A stretch of 52,338 nt of DNA from Bacillota bacterium (GTDB taxonomy: Bacteria > Bacillota > Clostridia > Peptostreptococcales > Anaerovoracaceae). A program made the position numbers and the translations under genes. Below, one piece after another: positions 26,252 through 34,111 of the stretch (position 1 is its first letter; each line of letters opens with the position of its first letter). The notes below the pieces were generated by a model. The model had not been told where the DNA came from. It searched no databases and was given only the letters and a program-made list of their open reading frames with translations. The stretch lies in NCBI GenBank assembly GCA_017941085.1, contig JAGAXF010000013.1, positions 1-52,338 of the forward strand, in the 5' to 3' direction.

Positions 26252-27033
26252 TTCGGTTCAAACCCCATGACCTTTAAAGTATCAATCAGATTCTGAGCGG
26301 TTTCAATATCGCTTATTCCATTAAGAACCACCATATCAGTGGCTTCCTGGTAGGGAGGAACTTCTTCCTTCCAGGTTCCGGCCCAGGCTCCTTCCATGGC
26401 TATTTTTGCTGCCTGTTTTCCGGTTTCCTGAGATAGCCTTTGAACAGTAACCTCGTTGTGGGCTCTAATAATGTCAGCAATTTTGGCTTGCCTTCTAAGA
26501 CCTTCCTTTCTAATGGTGTGAAGAACTGCAGGGAGTGGTACCTCCACCAGAGCTTCGTCCCCGGTTTCAAGAGCCTTTCTAAAGACTAAGCTCTGGGAGA
26601 GTTTTTCGACTTTTTTGCTGTAGATTCCACGGGAGTATCCCAGATTCTCTGCCACCTGTGTGGAAATATTTACGCTATCGCCGTCATAGGCAAGGCGGCC
26701 AAAAATCACCAAATCACCGGGGAAATGCTCCCTAATAATCCCTGCTATAACTTTGCTAAAGGTGTTTGCATCGGTGAAATCAAAGTCGTCTATAGGAATA
26801 TGACACACTTCATCTGCTCCATAGGATGCGGCCTTTATCAGCGCCTTTTCGCTTTGAGACTGACTTTCGGAAAAGAGCAGGCAAGTTACCTTTGCTCCTT
26901 TGCCTTCCAAAAGAAGGTCTCTGATTTCACAGGCTTCGGAAATGGCGTTAACGTCGCTGTCTCCCACCAGAAGCTCATCCTCAAAGGGATCCGGATTGCC
27001 GTATAGATTTCTAAGTACTACTAAGATATTCAT
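26248..27033 (-). CDS. etfB: Electron transfer flavoprotein beta subunit, divergent
   Basis: The 261-residue EtfB-family protein is recognised by its adenine-nucleotide alpha-hydrolase-like fold. NILVVLRNLYG is at the start, AASYGADEVCHIP (near 68) and VIFGRLAYDGDSVNISTQVA (near 108-127) follow, then LPAVLHTIRKEGLRRQAKIA (near 168). The block that binds flavin or AMP usually reads G(R/K)Q(A)xDGDTAQVGPQ. Here DGD is kept but TAQVGP is replaced by SVNIST, so its cofactor content may differ. It starts exactly at the CoA-transferase stop (TAATG overlap) and overlaps etfA by 4 bp. Whether the pair is confurcating/bifurcating or a simple carrier cannot be decided here. Confidence 0.82.
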   Translation of the reverse strand: MNILVVLRNLYGNPDPFEDELLVGDSDVNAISEACEIRDLLLEGKGAKVTCLLFSESQSQSEKALIKAASYGADEVCHIPIDDFDFTDANTFSKVIAGIIREHFPGDLVIFGRLAYDGDSVNISTQVAENLGYSRGIYSKKVEKLSQSLVFRKALETGDEALVEVPLPAVLHTIRKEGLRRQAKIADIIRAHNEVTVQRLSQETGKQAAKIAMEGAWAGTWKEEVPPYQEATDMVVLNGISDIETAQNLIDTLKVMGFEPK

Positions 27034-28595
27034 TATTTGGAAAGTCCCATTAATTCTTCCTTAAAGATTCTTTCGTCCATAAGCTTTGGCTGGCCATCAA
27101 TGATGGGTTCAAATTCCATAAGGTCAAGAATTTGTGTTTTAATATCGATGCCCGGGGCTACCTCTGTAAGGTGCATGCCATCTTCCTTAAGCTCGAAGAC
27201 TGCACGTTCCGTAATATACATTACAGGCTGGCCAACCTTTCTGGCGTAATCGCCGGAGAAGGTGATTTGCTCCACGTCCTTAAGAAGTTTTATGTTCTTA
27301 CCTTCCTGTAGTATTACCAGTTTTCCATCCTGGCATTGGGTCTTAAGTCCACCTGCGGTAAAGGTTCCGCAGAAGAATACTCTCTTGGCATTCTGAGTAA
27401 TATTTATGAATCCGCCGCAGCCTGCCAAGCGAGGACCAAATTTACTTACGTTGATATTTCCATGGCTGTCGGCTTCTGCCAATCCCAGATAGGCGTTATC
27501 GATTCCGCCGCCATCATAAAAGTCAAAGAGCACATTCTGGTCCAAAATGGAGTCAGGATTTACGGATCCACCGAACTTTGGTCCGCCCTGAGGTATACCA
27601 CCAACGGCACCTGCCTCAACGGTCATGGTCATATAGTCGCCGATTCCTTCTTCATTGGCAACGGTGGCCACAAATTCCGGAGCGCCGATTCCAAGGTTTA
27701 CTACAGATCCTTCCACCAATTCCAAAGCGCCACGACGGGCAATAATTTTCTTTGCGTCTAAAGGTGTAACATTGCTGGCGTCTACGTGTATATCAGCCCT
27801 AAATTGTCCGGACATGGAACCGTCCCATTCGCAGGTTCTGCACTGCTCGTGATCCTTGGGATCTTCGGCTATAACCACGGCGTCTACAAAGATTCCGGGG
27901 ATTTTAACCAGCTTTGGATCCAGGCTTCCGGCTTCTTTTACTTCCTCCACCTGAACTATAACCTTGCCGCCTGAATTTTTAACTGCCTGAGCAATTGCAG
28001 TTACCTCTGTGCTGGCAACTTCCTTTTCAACGGTAATGTTTCCCGTTTCATCGGCGTAGGTGCCTCTTATGAGAGCAAAGTCCACAGGGAAGGTTTTATA
28101 AATTAGTTTTTCTTCTCCAAGAACATCGATTACTTCTACTAAATCTTCTGTGGTAATATCGTTTAACTTGCCGCCTTCAACTCTGGGGTCTGCAAAGGTT
28201 CCCATACCCACATGGGTTATGGTTCCCGGCTTATGACCTGCCAGGTCTCTGAACCATTGAGAAATGGTGCCTTGAGGGAAGTTGTAGCCTTCAGTTTTGC
28301 CGGTTAGAATCATTTCACCGATTTTTGGAGCCATGTTGTAATGGCCGCCTACAACTCTTTTGATCAGTCCCTCGTGAGCAAAGTGGTCAGCGCCGCTTCC
28401 GTCGCGGTTTCCTTGAGCTGCAGCATAAACCAAGGTAAGGTTCTTTGGGGAACCGGTTTCAAGATACCTTTTTTCTACAGCTTTTGTCAGGGCTTCTGCC
28501 ATACAACTGGCAACAAAACCTGAACTTGTGGCAGTACAATTGTCGGGGATCATTGCTGCCGCCTGATCAGCGGTGATTACAGGAACTTTTCTCAT
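27033..28595 (-). CDS. Acyl-CoA:acetate/3-ketoacid-type CoA-transferase (fused subunits)
   Basis: The enzyme transfers CoA between acyl-CoA and a free acid such as acetate through a glutamyl-CoA thioester. The 520-residue protein contains fused alpha and beta parts of the family I type (YdiF/propionate CoA-transferase-like). The glycine-rich N-terminal block IPDNCTATSSGFVASCMAEA is followed by VGGHYNMAPKIGEMI. The catalytic E327 lies in MTVEAGAVGGIPQGG, matching the (S/E)ExGxxG motif. The late FCGTFTAGGLK block is also typical. First gene of the operon with etfB, etfA and marR; AGGAGG ribosome site. The acyl substrate is unknown. Confidence 0.9.
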   Translation of the reverse strand: MRKVPVITADQAAAMIPDNCTATSSGFVASCMAEALTKAVEKRYLETGSPKNLTLVYAAAQGNRDGSGADHFAHEGLIKRVVGGHYNMAPKIGEMILTGKTEGYNFPQGTISQWFRDLAGHKPGTITHVGMGTFADPRVEGGKLNDITTEDLVEVIDVLGEEKLIYKTFPVDFALIRGTYADETGNITVEKEVASTEVTAIAQAVKNSGGKVIVQVEEVKEAGSLDPKLVKIPGIFVDAVVIAEDPKDHEQCRTCEWDGSMSGQFRADIHVDASNVTPLDAKKIIARRGALELVEGSVVNLGIGAPEFVATVANEEGIGDYMTMTVEAGAVGGIPQGGPKFGGSVNPDSILDQNVLFDFYDGGGIDNAYLGLAEADSHGNINVSKFGPRLAGCGGFINITQNAKRVFFCGTFTAGGLKTQCQDGKLVILQEGKNIKLLKDVEQITFSGDYARKVGQPVMYITERAVFELKEDGMHLTEVAPGIDIKTQILDLMEFEPIIDGQPKLMDERIFKEELMGLSK

Positions 28596-28644
28596 AACGC
28601 GTCCTCCTGTTATTGGAAATGAGTGTTAATAGATGGGATGCATG

Positions 28645-28674
28645 ACTTATTTAGCATGCGAATTATTCGTTGTA
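28645..28674. promoter_or_regulatory. Second probable MarR operator, before the CoA-transferase operon
   Basis: On the minus strand, after the -10 box, the sequence reads ACAACGAATAATTCGC, then ATGCTAAATAAGT. It aligns with the dehydrogenase operator: AAC(A/G)AATAATT(A/C)GCA(C/T)GCTAA is shared. The palindrome is imperfect here, with the distal arm degenerate. Distance to the -10 matches the other site. Confidence 0.75.
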
Positions 28675-28677
28675 TTA

Positions 28678-28706
28678 AATATATATTCCCCCAGGGAATA
28701 TGTCAA
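28678..28706 (-). promoter_or_regulatory. Promoter of the CoA-transferase-etfBA-marR operon
   Basis: Minus strand: TTGACA (28706-28701), 17-nt spacer, TATATT (28683-28678). It has the same hexamers and spacing as the dehydrogenase promoter, although the spacers differ in sequence. The transcription start would fall inside the operator-like sequence at 28645-28674. Confidence 0.85.
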
Positions 28707-28756
28707 CAAAATAATGCATATATAGAGGTAGTTTTTTATTAATTTCAGCGGCGGTA

Positions 28757-28811
28757 TTGACAAATTTCTGAATGCGAGTATACTTGTATACACGGGTACG
28801 AACATACCCGT
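28757..28811 (+). promoter_or_regulatory. Promoter and operator-like repeats of the citrate synthase operon
   Basis: TTGACA (28757-28762), 16-nt spacer, TATACT (28779-28784). The -10 lies inside GTATACTTGTATAC (28778-28791), a repeat of the self-complementary GTATAC that resembles the TxGTxxACxA-type half-sites of FadR-subfamily GntR regulators. A second inverted repeat, ACGGGTA and TACCCGT (28792-28798, 28805-28811), follows directly. The GntR gene inside this operon is the likely binder. Confidence 0.7.
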
Positions 28812-28848
28812 CTTATTTATCGTATTACCAACACAGGAGAGAAGCGAA

Positions 28849-30216
28849 ATGATTGAAATTAACAAGAAAAGTAATTTGTTGGAACAACCCAGCTATAAAT
28901 ATTCTCTGCAGGAGGTGGAGGAACCTAATCTTTACAGAGATATATACAATTATGAAGAGGTGCCAAAACTAATCTTTAACCATCGAAGAGTTCCTATGAA
29001 CATGCCGGAGGATATTTGGATTACGGACACTTCCTTTAGAGATGGCCAGCAGTCCATGGCTCCGTATACGCCGGAGCAAATTGCACACCTGTATAAGCTT
29101 ATGTCCAAGCTAGGTGGCCCCTTTGGAATAATAAAGCAAAGTGAATTCTTTGTTTATTCTGAGAAGGACAGAAAGGCATTAGAACTCTGCAGGGAGATGG
29201 ATTTAAAATTCCCGGAAATCACCTGTTGGATAAGAGCCAGCAAAGATGATTTTAAGTTGGTGCGAGATTTAGAAATCAAAGAAACAGGAATTCTGGTATC
29301 CTGCAGTGATTATCACATCTTTAGAAAGATGGGAATGACCAGAAAACAGGTGGTGGATTTCTATTTGGAAACCATACGAGATGCCTTTGAAGCAGGAGTA
29401 ATCCCCAGGTGTCATTTGGAGGATATAACCAGGGCAGATTTTTATGGATTCGTGGTTCCCTTTGTAAATGAGATACAGAAAGTTTCCAGAGAAGCAGGTG
29501 TGGCGATTAAAATTAGAGCCTGCGATACCATGGGATATGGAGTTCCATATTCCGGAGCAGCTCTACCAAGAAGCGTTTCGGGAATTATTTACGGATTGCA
29601 ACATTATTCGGGAGTTCCTTCGGAATGCTTGGAGTGGCATGGCCACAACGATTTTTACAAGGGTGTGGCCAACGCCACCTGCGCCTGGCTCTATGGTGCC
29701 TCAGCGGTAAATTGCTCTTTGCTGGGAATAGGAGAGAGAACGGGAAACGTTCCCCTTGAAGCCATGGTTATGGAATATGCATCCCTTAGGGGAAGCATGG
29801 ATGGTATGGATCCAACGGTAATAACTGAAATAGCCAGATATTTTGAGGATGAAATTGGCTATAAGGTGCCGGGTAATACTCCCTTTGTAGGCGAAAACTT
29901 TAATGTAACAAGGGCAGGCATCCATGCCGATGGTTTAATGAAGGATGAGGAGATATACAATATCTTCGATACAAAGAAGATTCTGGGAAGAACTCCCGGT
30001 GTAACCGTCAGTAAAACCAGCGGTGCTGCAGGAATAGCCTACTGGATAAATGAACACTATAGATTGGCTGAGGATGCCAAGGTGGATAAAAACGATCCCC
30101 TGGTATCCCACATGAAGGAATGGGTGGATGAAATGTATGCTGATGGCAGAACTACGGTTCTGTCCAATATGGAACTAGAAGGAAAGTATGCTGAGCTAAA
30201 GGAAGTATTGAAATAG
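28849..30216 (+). CDS. Probable Re-citrate synthase (isopropylmalate/homocitrate synthase family)
   Basis: This 455-residue DRE-TIM metallolyase-family enzyme condenses acetyl-CoA with a 2-oxoacid. Visible signatures are the catalytic DTSFRDGQQSMAPYTPEQIA (near 57-76), the metal-binding HGHNDF (near 264) and the GERTGNVPLEAMVMEYASL block (near 293-311). No C-terminal leucine-type regulatory domain is present. Its length and N-terminal extension match the Re-specific citrate synthase first identified in Clostridium kluyveri. The operon mates aconitase and isocitrate dehydrogenase point to citrate as product. Homocitrate or 2-isopropylmalate synthase is the alternative, but their dedicated partners are not here. 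Confidence 0.78.
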   Translation: MIEINKKSNLLEQPSYKYSLQEVEEPNLYRDIYNYEEVPKLIFNHRRVPMNMPEDIWITDTSFRDGQQSMAPYTPEQIAHLYKLMSKLGGPFGIIKQSEFFVYSEKDRKALELCREMDLKFPEITCWIRASKDDFKLVRDLEIKETGILVSCSDYHIFRKMGMTRKQVVDFYLETIRDAFEAGVIPRCHLEDITRADFYGFVVPFVNEIQKVSREAGVAIKIRACDTMGYGVPYSGAALPRSVSGIIYGLQHYSGVPSECLEWHGHNDFYKGVANATCAWLYGASAVNCSLLGIGERTGNVPLEAMVMEYASLRGSMDGMDPTVITEIARYFEDEIGYKVPGNTPFVGENFNVTRAGIHADGLMKDEEIYNIFDTKKILGRTPGVTVSKTSGAAGIAYWINEHYRLAEDAKVDKNDPLVSHMKEWVDEMYADGRTTVLSNMELEGKYAELKEVLK

Positions 30217-30225
30217 GAGGGCATC

Positions 30226-30876
30226 ATGTTAATAGAATACAGACCAAAATCTCTGGCAGATCAGGTTTACGAAAGGCTGGAAGAAAGCATATTAAACGGT
30301 GAATACAGTCCGGGAGACATTCTTACGGAGAAGCAGCTTTCCGTTGAACTGGGAGTGTCCAGAACTCCTATTAGAGAAGCCCTTTCCAGATTGGAATACG
30401 ATAGTCTGGTAAAGGAAACATCTCAGGGCACCGAGGTAAGAGGAATCAATGAAGATGACGTGAAGGATCTTTATGATGTTAAGAAAAACCTGGAAACCTT
30501 GGCGGTTAAAAAGGCTGTGGAAAATATGACGGAGGAAGACATTAAGGCCTTAAGGGATGTAGTAGATCAGCAGATTTACTTTGCCGGTAAGGGGGATACA
30601 GAAAAGGTGAGGAACCTGGATACTGAATTCCATGACATTATTTATGGAAGATGCGGGTCCGTGACCTTTGAGAAAATACTTTCCGGCGTTCATCACAAGT
30701 TAAAAAAATACAGAAGGAATTCTCTTAAAAGCAAAAAGAGAATTAAGGCTTCCGTGATTGAACACGAAGAAATACTTAAGGCTATTGAAGAAAGAAATGC
30801 CAAGGAGGCCCAACGGTTAATGACCAAGCATTTGGAAAACGCCTACAAAAGCGTAATTGCTTCTGAGGACAACTAA
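30226..30876 (+). CDS. GntR-family regulator (FadR/FCD subfamily)
   Basis: This is a 216-residue regulator. The N-terminal winged helix (about 8-72) contains LADQVYERLEESILNGEYSP, then the recognition region LSVELGVSRTPIREALSRLE. An all-helical FCD ligand-binding domain follows (about 80-210) with D(T)EFHDIIYGRCG near 128 and HEEILKAIEERNAKEAQRLM near 183, carrying the Asp/His residues that often bind a metal and a carboxylate effector. Placed directly after the citrate synthase gene (9 nt), it probably senses a di- or tricarboxylate and controls this operon through the repeats at 28778-28811. Confidence 0.9.
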   Translation: MLIEYRPKSLADQVYERLEESILNGEYSPGDILTEKQLSVELGVSRTPIREALSRLEYDSLVKETSQGTEVRGINEDDVKDLYDVKKNLETLAVKKAVENMTEEDIKALRDVVDQQIYFAGKGDTEKVRNLDTEFHDIIYGRCGSVTFEKILSGVHHKLKKYRRNSLKSKKRIKASVIEHEEILKAIEERNAKEAQRLMTKHLENAYKSVIASEDN

Positions 30877-30956
30877 AAGAAAGTGTGAATTTATATATAG
30901 CCCGGTAATTCGGGCCAAAATCGACAATGTGAAATGGAGATAGAGAAAGAAGTAGT

Positions 30957-32915
30957 ATGGGACTTACAATTGCACAAAAGATTATAAAAGAACATATGGT
31001 GGATGATGGTTTGGGACTTCCTAAGCTGACAGAGGAAGGAATTCCCCGGGTTGGCGAGGACGTGGCCATAAGAATCGACCAAACTCTGACCCAGGATGCA
31101 ACGGGTACCATGGCTTATTTGGAATTTGAAACCATGGGAATACCAAGGGTAAAGACGGAACTTTCCGTTGCATACATCGATCATAATACCCTGCAGTCAG
31201 GCTTTGAGAATGCGGATGATCACAGGTTTATTCAATCCATGGCAGCCAAGTATGGGCTGTATTTCTCAAGACCCGGAAACGGCATTTGCCACCAGGTGCA
31301 TCTGGAGAGATTTGCAAGACCCGGCGGAACCCTAATAGGTTCTGACAGCCATACTCCAACTGCCGGAGGGCTGGGAATGTTGGCTATGGGAGCAGGTGGA
31401 TTGGATGTGGCCGTTGCCATGGGAGGCGGTGCCTACCACATAACGATGCCTAAAATGTTTAAGGTTAATCTAAAGGGAAGCCTAAGAGACTTTGTTACGG
31501 CTAAAGATGTAAGCCTGGAGGTGCTGAGACAACTAACGGTAAAGGGTGGAGTTGGAGCCATTATTGAATGGGGTGGCCCCGGAGTAAAAACCCTGTCGGT
31601 ACCTGAAAGGGCCACCATTACAAATATGGGAACGGAATTAGGTGCAACCACTTCCATATTCCCGGCAGATGAGGTGACGGAAGCCTTTCTAATATCCGAG
31701 GGAAGAGAAGATGTATTTATGCCCATGTCATCGGATCCGGATGCTGTTTATGACAAGATTATAGACATAGACCTGGATGCTTTGGAACCTCTTATTGCCA
31801 TGCCTCACAGCCCCGACAATGTGGTGAAGGTAAGCTCCCTCAAGGGAACAAAGGTGGATCAGGTATGCGTGGGGTCATGCACCAATTCTTCTTTGATGGA
31901 TATGCTAAAGGTGGCTGCTCTTCTCAAGGGAAAGGTAATTGATTCGGGAGTAAGTATGTCTGTGTCTCCGGGATCCAAGCAGGTATTAAGGCAGCTGGCT
32001 GATTCAGGAGCTCTATCTGATATTTTGGCCTCTGGTGCCAGAGTGCTGGAATGTGCCTGTGGTCCCTGCATAGGGATGGGATTTTCCCCAAATTCAGGGG
32101 GAGTGTCCCTAAGGACCTTTAACCGAAATTTTGAAGGTCGATCCGGAACCAAGGATGCAGGAGTTTATTTGGTGTCGCCGGAAACAGCTGTGGCTGCAGC
32201 CCTTACGGGATATATTACTGATCCCAGGGAGCTGGGGAATTTGCCGCCGGTTCAGCTACCGAAGGAATTCACAATAGATGACAGTGCAATTATTCCTCCT
32301 CTAGATCCGGAGGAAGCATCAAAGGTAGAAATCCTTAGAGGTCCCAACATCAAGGAGTTCCCTAAGGGGAATCCGGTGGGGGATGAGATAGAAGGTCAAC
32401 TTGTATTAAAGGTAGGAGACAATATTACCACGGATCATATTATGCCGGCGGGATCAAAAATTCTTCCCTACCGTTCCAACATACCTCATCTGTCCCAATA
32501 CTGTTTTGAGGTATGTGATGAAACCTTCCCTGCCAGAGCAAAGGAAGCGGGAAGAAGCATAGTGGTGGGCGGTATAAACTATGGTCAAGGCAGCTCCAGA
32601 GAACACGCAGCATTGGTACCTCTCTATCTGGGAGTTAGGGCTGTGGTGGCAAAGAGCTTTGCCAGAATACATGTGGCCAACCTTATAAATGCAGGAATAC
32701 TTCCTTTGACCTTTATTAATCCTGATGACTATGATGGGTTGGATCAGGAGGATATGCTAAAGCTGGTGGATCTTAAGGAAGGAATTAGAAGAGGAGAAGT
32801 CACCCTGGTTAATGAAACCAAGGGAAAGGAAATTAAGCTAAAGGCGGACTTTAATGAAAGACAGATAGAGGTGCTGGAAGCCGGTGGACTTTTACCCTAT
32901 GTGGGAAGCAAATAA
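30957..32915 (+). CDS. Aconitate hydratase
   Basis: Aconitase isomerises citrate to isocitrate with a [4Fe-4S] cluster. The 652-residue length fits the short clostridial aconitase group (mitochondrial-like domain order without the AcnA linker). Cluster cysteines lie in CVGSCTNSS (near 302) and CACGPCIGMG (near 363). DSHTPTAGGLGMLAMGAGG (near 125) and the swivel-domain NYGQGSSREHAALVPLYLGV (near 541) are typical. It is preceded by an 80-bp gap holding a small hairpin (GCCCG/CGGGC, 30900-30915, no T tract). The product feeds the isocitrate dehydrogenase 13 nt downstream. Homoaconitase is a less likely reading. Confidence 0.92.
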   Translation: MGLTIAQKIIKEHMVDDGLGLPKLTEEGIPRVGEDVAIRIDQTLTQDATGTMAYLEFETMGIPRVKTELSVAYIDHNTLQSGFENADDHRFIQSMAAKYGLYFSRPGNGICHQVHLERFARPGGTLIGSDSHTPTAGGLGMLAMGAGGLDVAVAMGGGAYHITMPKMFKVNLKGSLRDFVTAKDVSLEVLRQLTVKGGVGAIIEWGGPGVKTLSVPERATITNMGTELGATTSIFPADEVTEAFLISEGREDVFMPMSSDPDAVYDKIIDIDLDALEPLIAMPHSPDNVVKVSSLKGTKVDQVCVGSCTNSSLMDMLKVAALLKGKVIDSGVSMSVSPGSKQVLRQLADSGALSDILASGARVLECACGPCIGMGFSPNSGGVSLRTFNRNFEGRSGTKDAGVYLVSPETAVAAALTGYITDPRELGNLPPVQLPKEFTIDDSAIIPPLDPEEASKVEILRGPNIKEFPKGNPVGDEIEGQLVLKVGDNITTDHIMPAGSKILPYRSNIPHLSQYCFEVCDETFPARAKEAGRSIVVGGINYGQGSSREHAALVPLYLGVRAVVAKSFARIHVANLINAGILPLTFINPDDYDGLDQEDMLKLVDLKEGIRRGEVTLVNETKGKEIKLKADFNERQIEVLEAGGLLPYVGSK

Positions 32916-32928
32916 TGGAGAAGCAAGT

Positions 32929-34071
32929 ATGAATTATAATCAATATATAGACGAGGCCTGCGAGAAATTTCGCAGCCTGCTGGTGTCTCAGTTGGAGAGA
33001 CAAAATAAAATGGAAAAGGCTAAAGATAAAAAGGACTTTTCCAAATTAGGCAAAATTGTTATCGGTATAGTTGGTGGGGATGGAATCGGTCCCGCCATAA
33101 CGAACCACGCCGTTACGGTCCTTGAGAATCTTTTGGATGAAGAGATTAAAAGTGGTAAGGTAGAGCTTAAAAGAATTGACGGTCTAACCATTGAAAATCG
33201 AGAAAGGGTGGGGAAGGCTGTTCCTGATGAGGTAATGAAGGAAATTAAGTCCTGTGACGTCCTATTAAAGGGCCCCACCACTACTCCCAAGGGAGGCACC
33301 ATGGAAAGTGCCAATGTGACCATCAGAAGGGAGCTGGACCTTTTTGCTAATGTTAGACCTGTTAAGGTGCCAAGCCTGGGAATCGATTGGATATTCTTTA
33401 GAGAGAATACTGAAGGGGAATATGCTCTTGGCAGCAAGGGTGTGGAGATTCCGGAAAAGCTTGCAATGGATTTTAAGGTGACAACAAAGGGTGGCACGGA
33501 AAGAATTGCAAGGGCTGCCTTTGATCACGCCAAGGCCAACGGTAAGAACAAGGTGGCCATAATAACCAAGGCAAATGTAATTAAGAAAACCGACGGTAAT
33601 TTCTCTTTGATTTGTCATGAGGTGGCAAAGGATTATCCGGGTATTGTTGCAGAGGATTATTATGCGGACATTATGACAGCTAGCCTTATTAAACCGGCGG
33701 TAAGAACTTCTTATCAGGTATTCGTTCTTCCCAATCTCTATGGAGATATTATCAGCGATGAGGCTGCAGAGATTCAGGGAGGGGTGGGTACCGCCGGAAG
33801 CGCCAACATAGGAAATCAATATGCCATGTTTGAGGCTATTCATGGTTCTGCTGTAAGAATGGTGGAGGATGGAAGGGAGCAGTTTGCAGATCCCTCCAGT
33901 ATGTTTAAGGCTACGGAAATGCTTCTAAGACATATAGGCTATGTGGAAAAGGCAGATCGCTTGGAAAATGCCCTTATTTCCTGCCAGCAGGAAGGACAGT
34001 TAAAGGTGACGGGAAGAGCCAACGGGGCCACAGGGGCCGACTACGCCAATTATGTAATGAGTAAACTATAG
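32929..34071 (+). CDS. Isocitrate dehydrogenase (isocitrate/isopropylmalate dehydrogenase family)
   Basis: The enzyme oxidatively decarboxylates isocitrate to 2-oxoglutarate. The frame opens at 32884 inside the aconitase gene, but the ATG at 32929 has a spaced GGAG site and gives 380 residues. Signatures are GIVGGDGIGPAI (near 45), the substrate loop STxxR-type region MESANVTIRRELDLFANVRP (near 124-143), the NTEGEY block, and VLPNLYGDIISDEAAEIQGG with GTAGSANIG (near 270-295). AIHGSA follows. A lysine-rich N-terminal extension (about 35 residues) is unusual. Co-substrate (NAD or NADP) is not determined. With Re-citrate synthase and aconitase it completes an oxidative half-cycle to glutamate. 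Confidence 0.88.
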   Translation: MNYNQYIDEACEKFRSLLVSQLERQNKMEKAKDKKDFSKLGKIVIGIVGGDGIGPAITNHAVTVLENLLDEEIKSGKVELKRIDGLTIENRERVGKAVPDEVMKEIKSCDVLLKGPTTTPKGGTMESANVTIRRELDLFANVRPVKVPSLGIDWIFFRENTEGEYALGSKGVEIPEKLAMDFKVTTKGGTERIARAAFDHAKANGKNKVAIITKANVIKKTDGNFSLICHEVAKDYPGIVAEDYYADIMTASLIKPAVRTSYQVFVLPNLYGDIISDEAAEIQGGVGTAGSANIGNQYAMFEAIHGSAVRMVEDGREQFADPSSMFKATEMLLRHIGYVEKADRLENALISCQQEGQLKVTGRANGATGADYANYVMSKL

Positions 34072-34096
34072 AAATGTGTTTATTACTTGCTGTTTA

Positions 34097-34105
34097 TGAT
34101 ATAAT
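34097..34105 (+). promoter_or_regulatory. Extended -10 promoter placing the start at or next to an ATG
   Basis: TGATATAAT (34097-34105) is a perfect extended -10 (TGn plus TATAAT). The -35 region (TGTTTA) is poor, as is usual with extended -10 promoters. Transcription would begin at about 34111-34112, that is at the ATG of the lipid kinase gene, which has no Shine-Dalgarno sequence. Confidence 0.65.
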
Positions 34106-34111
34106 TAGCTC

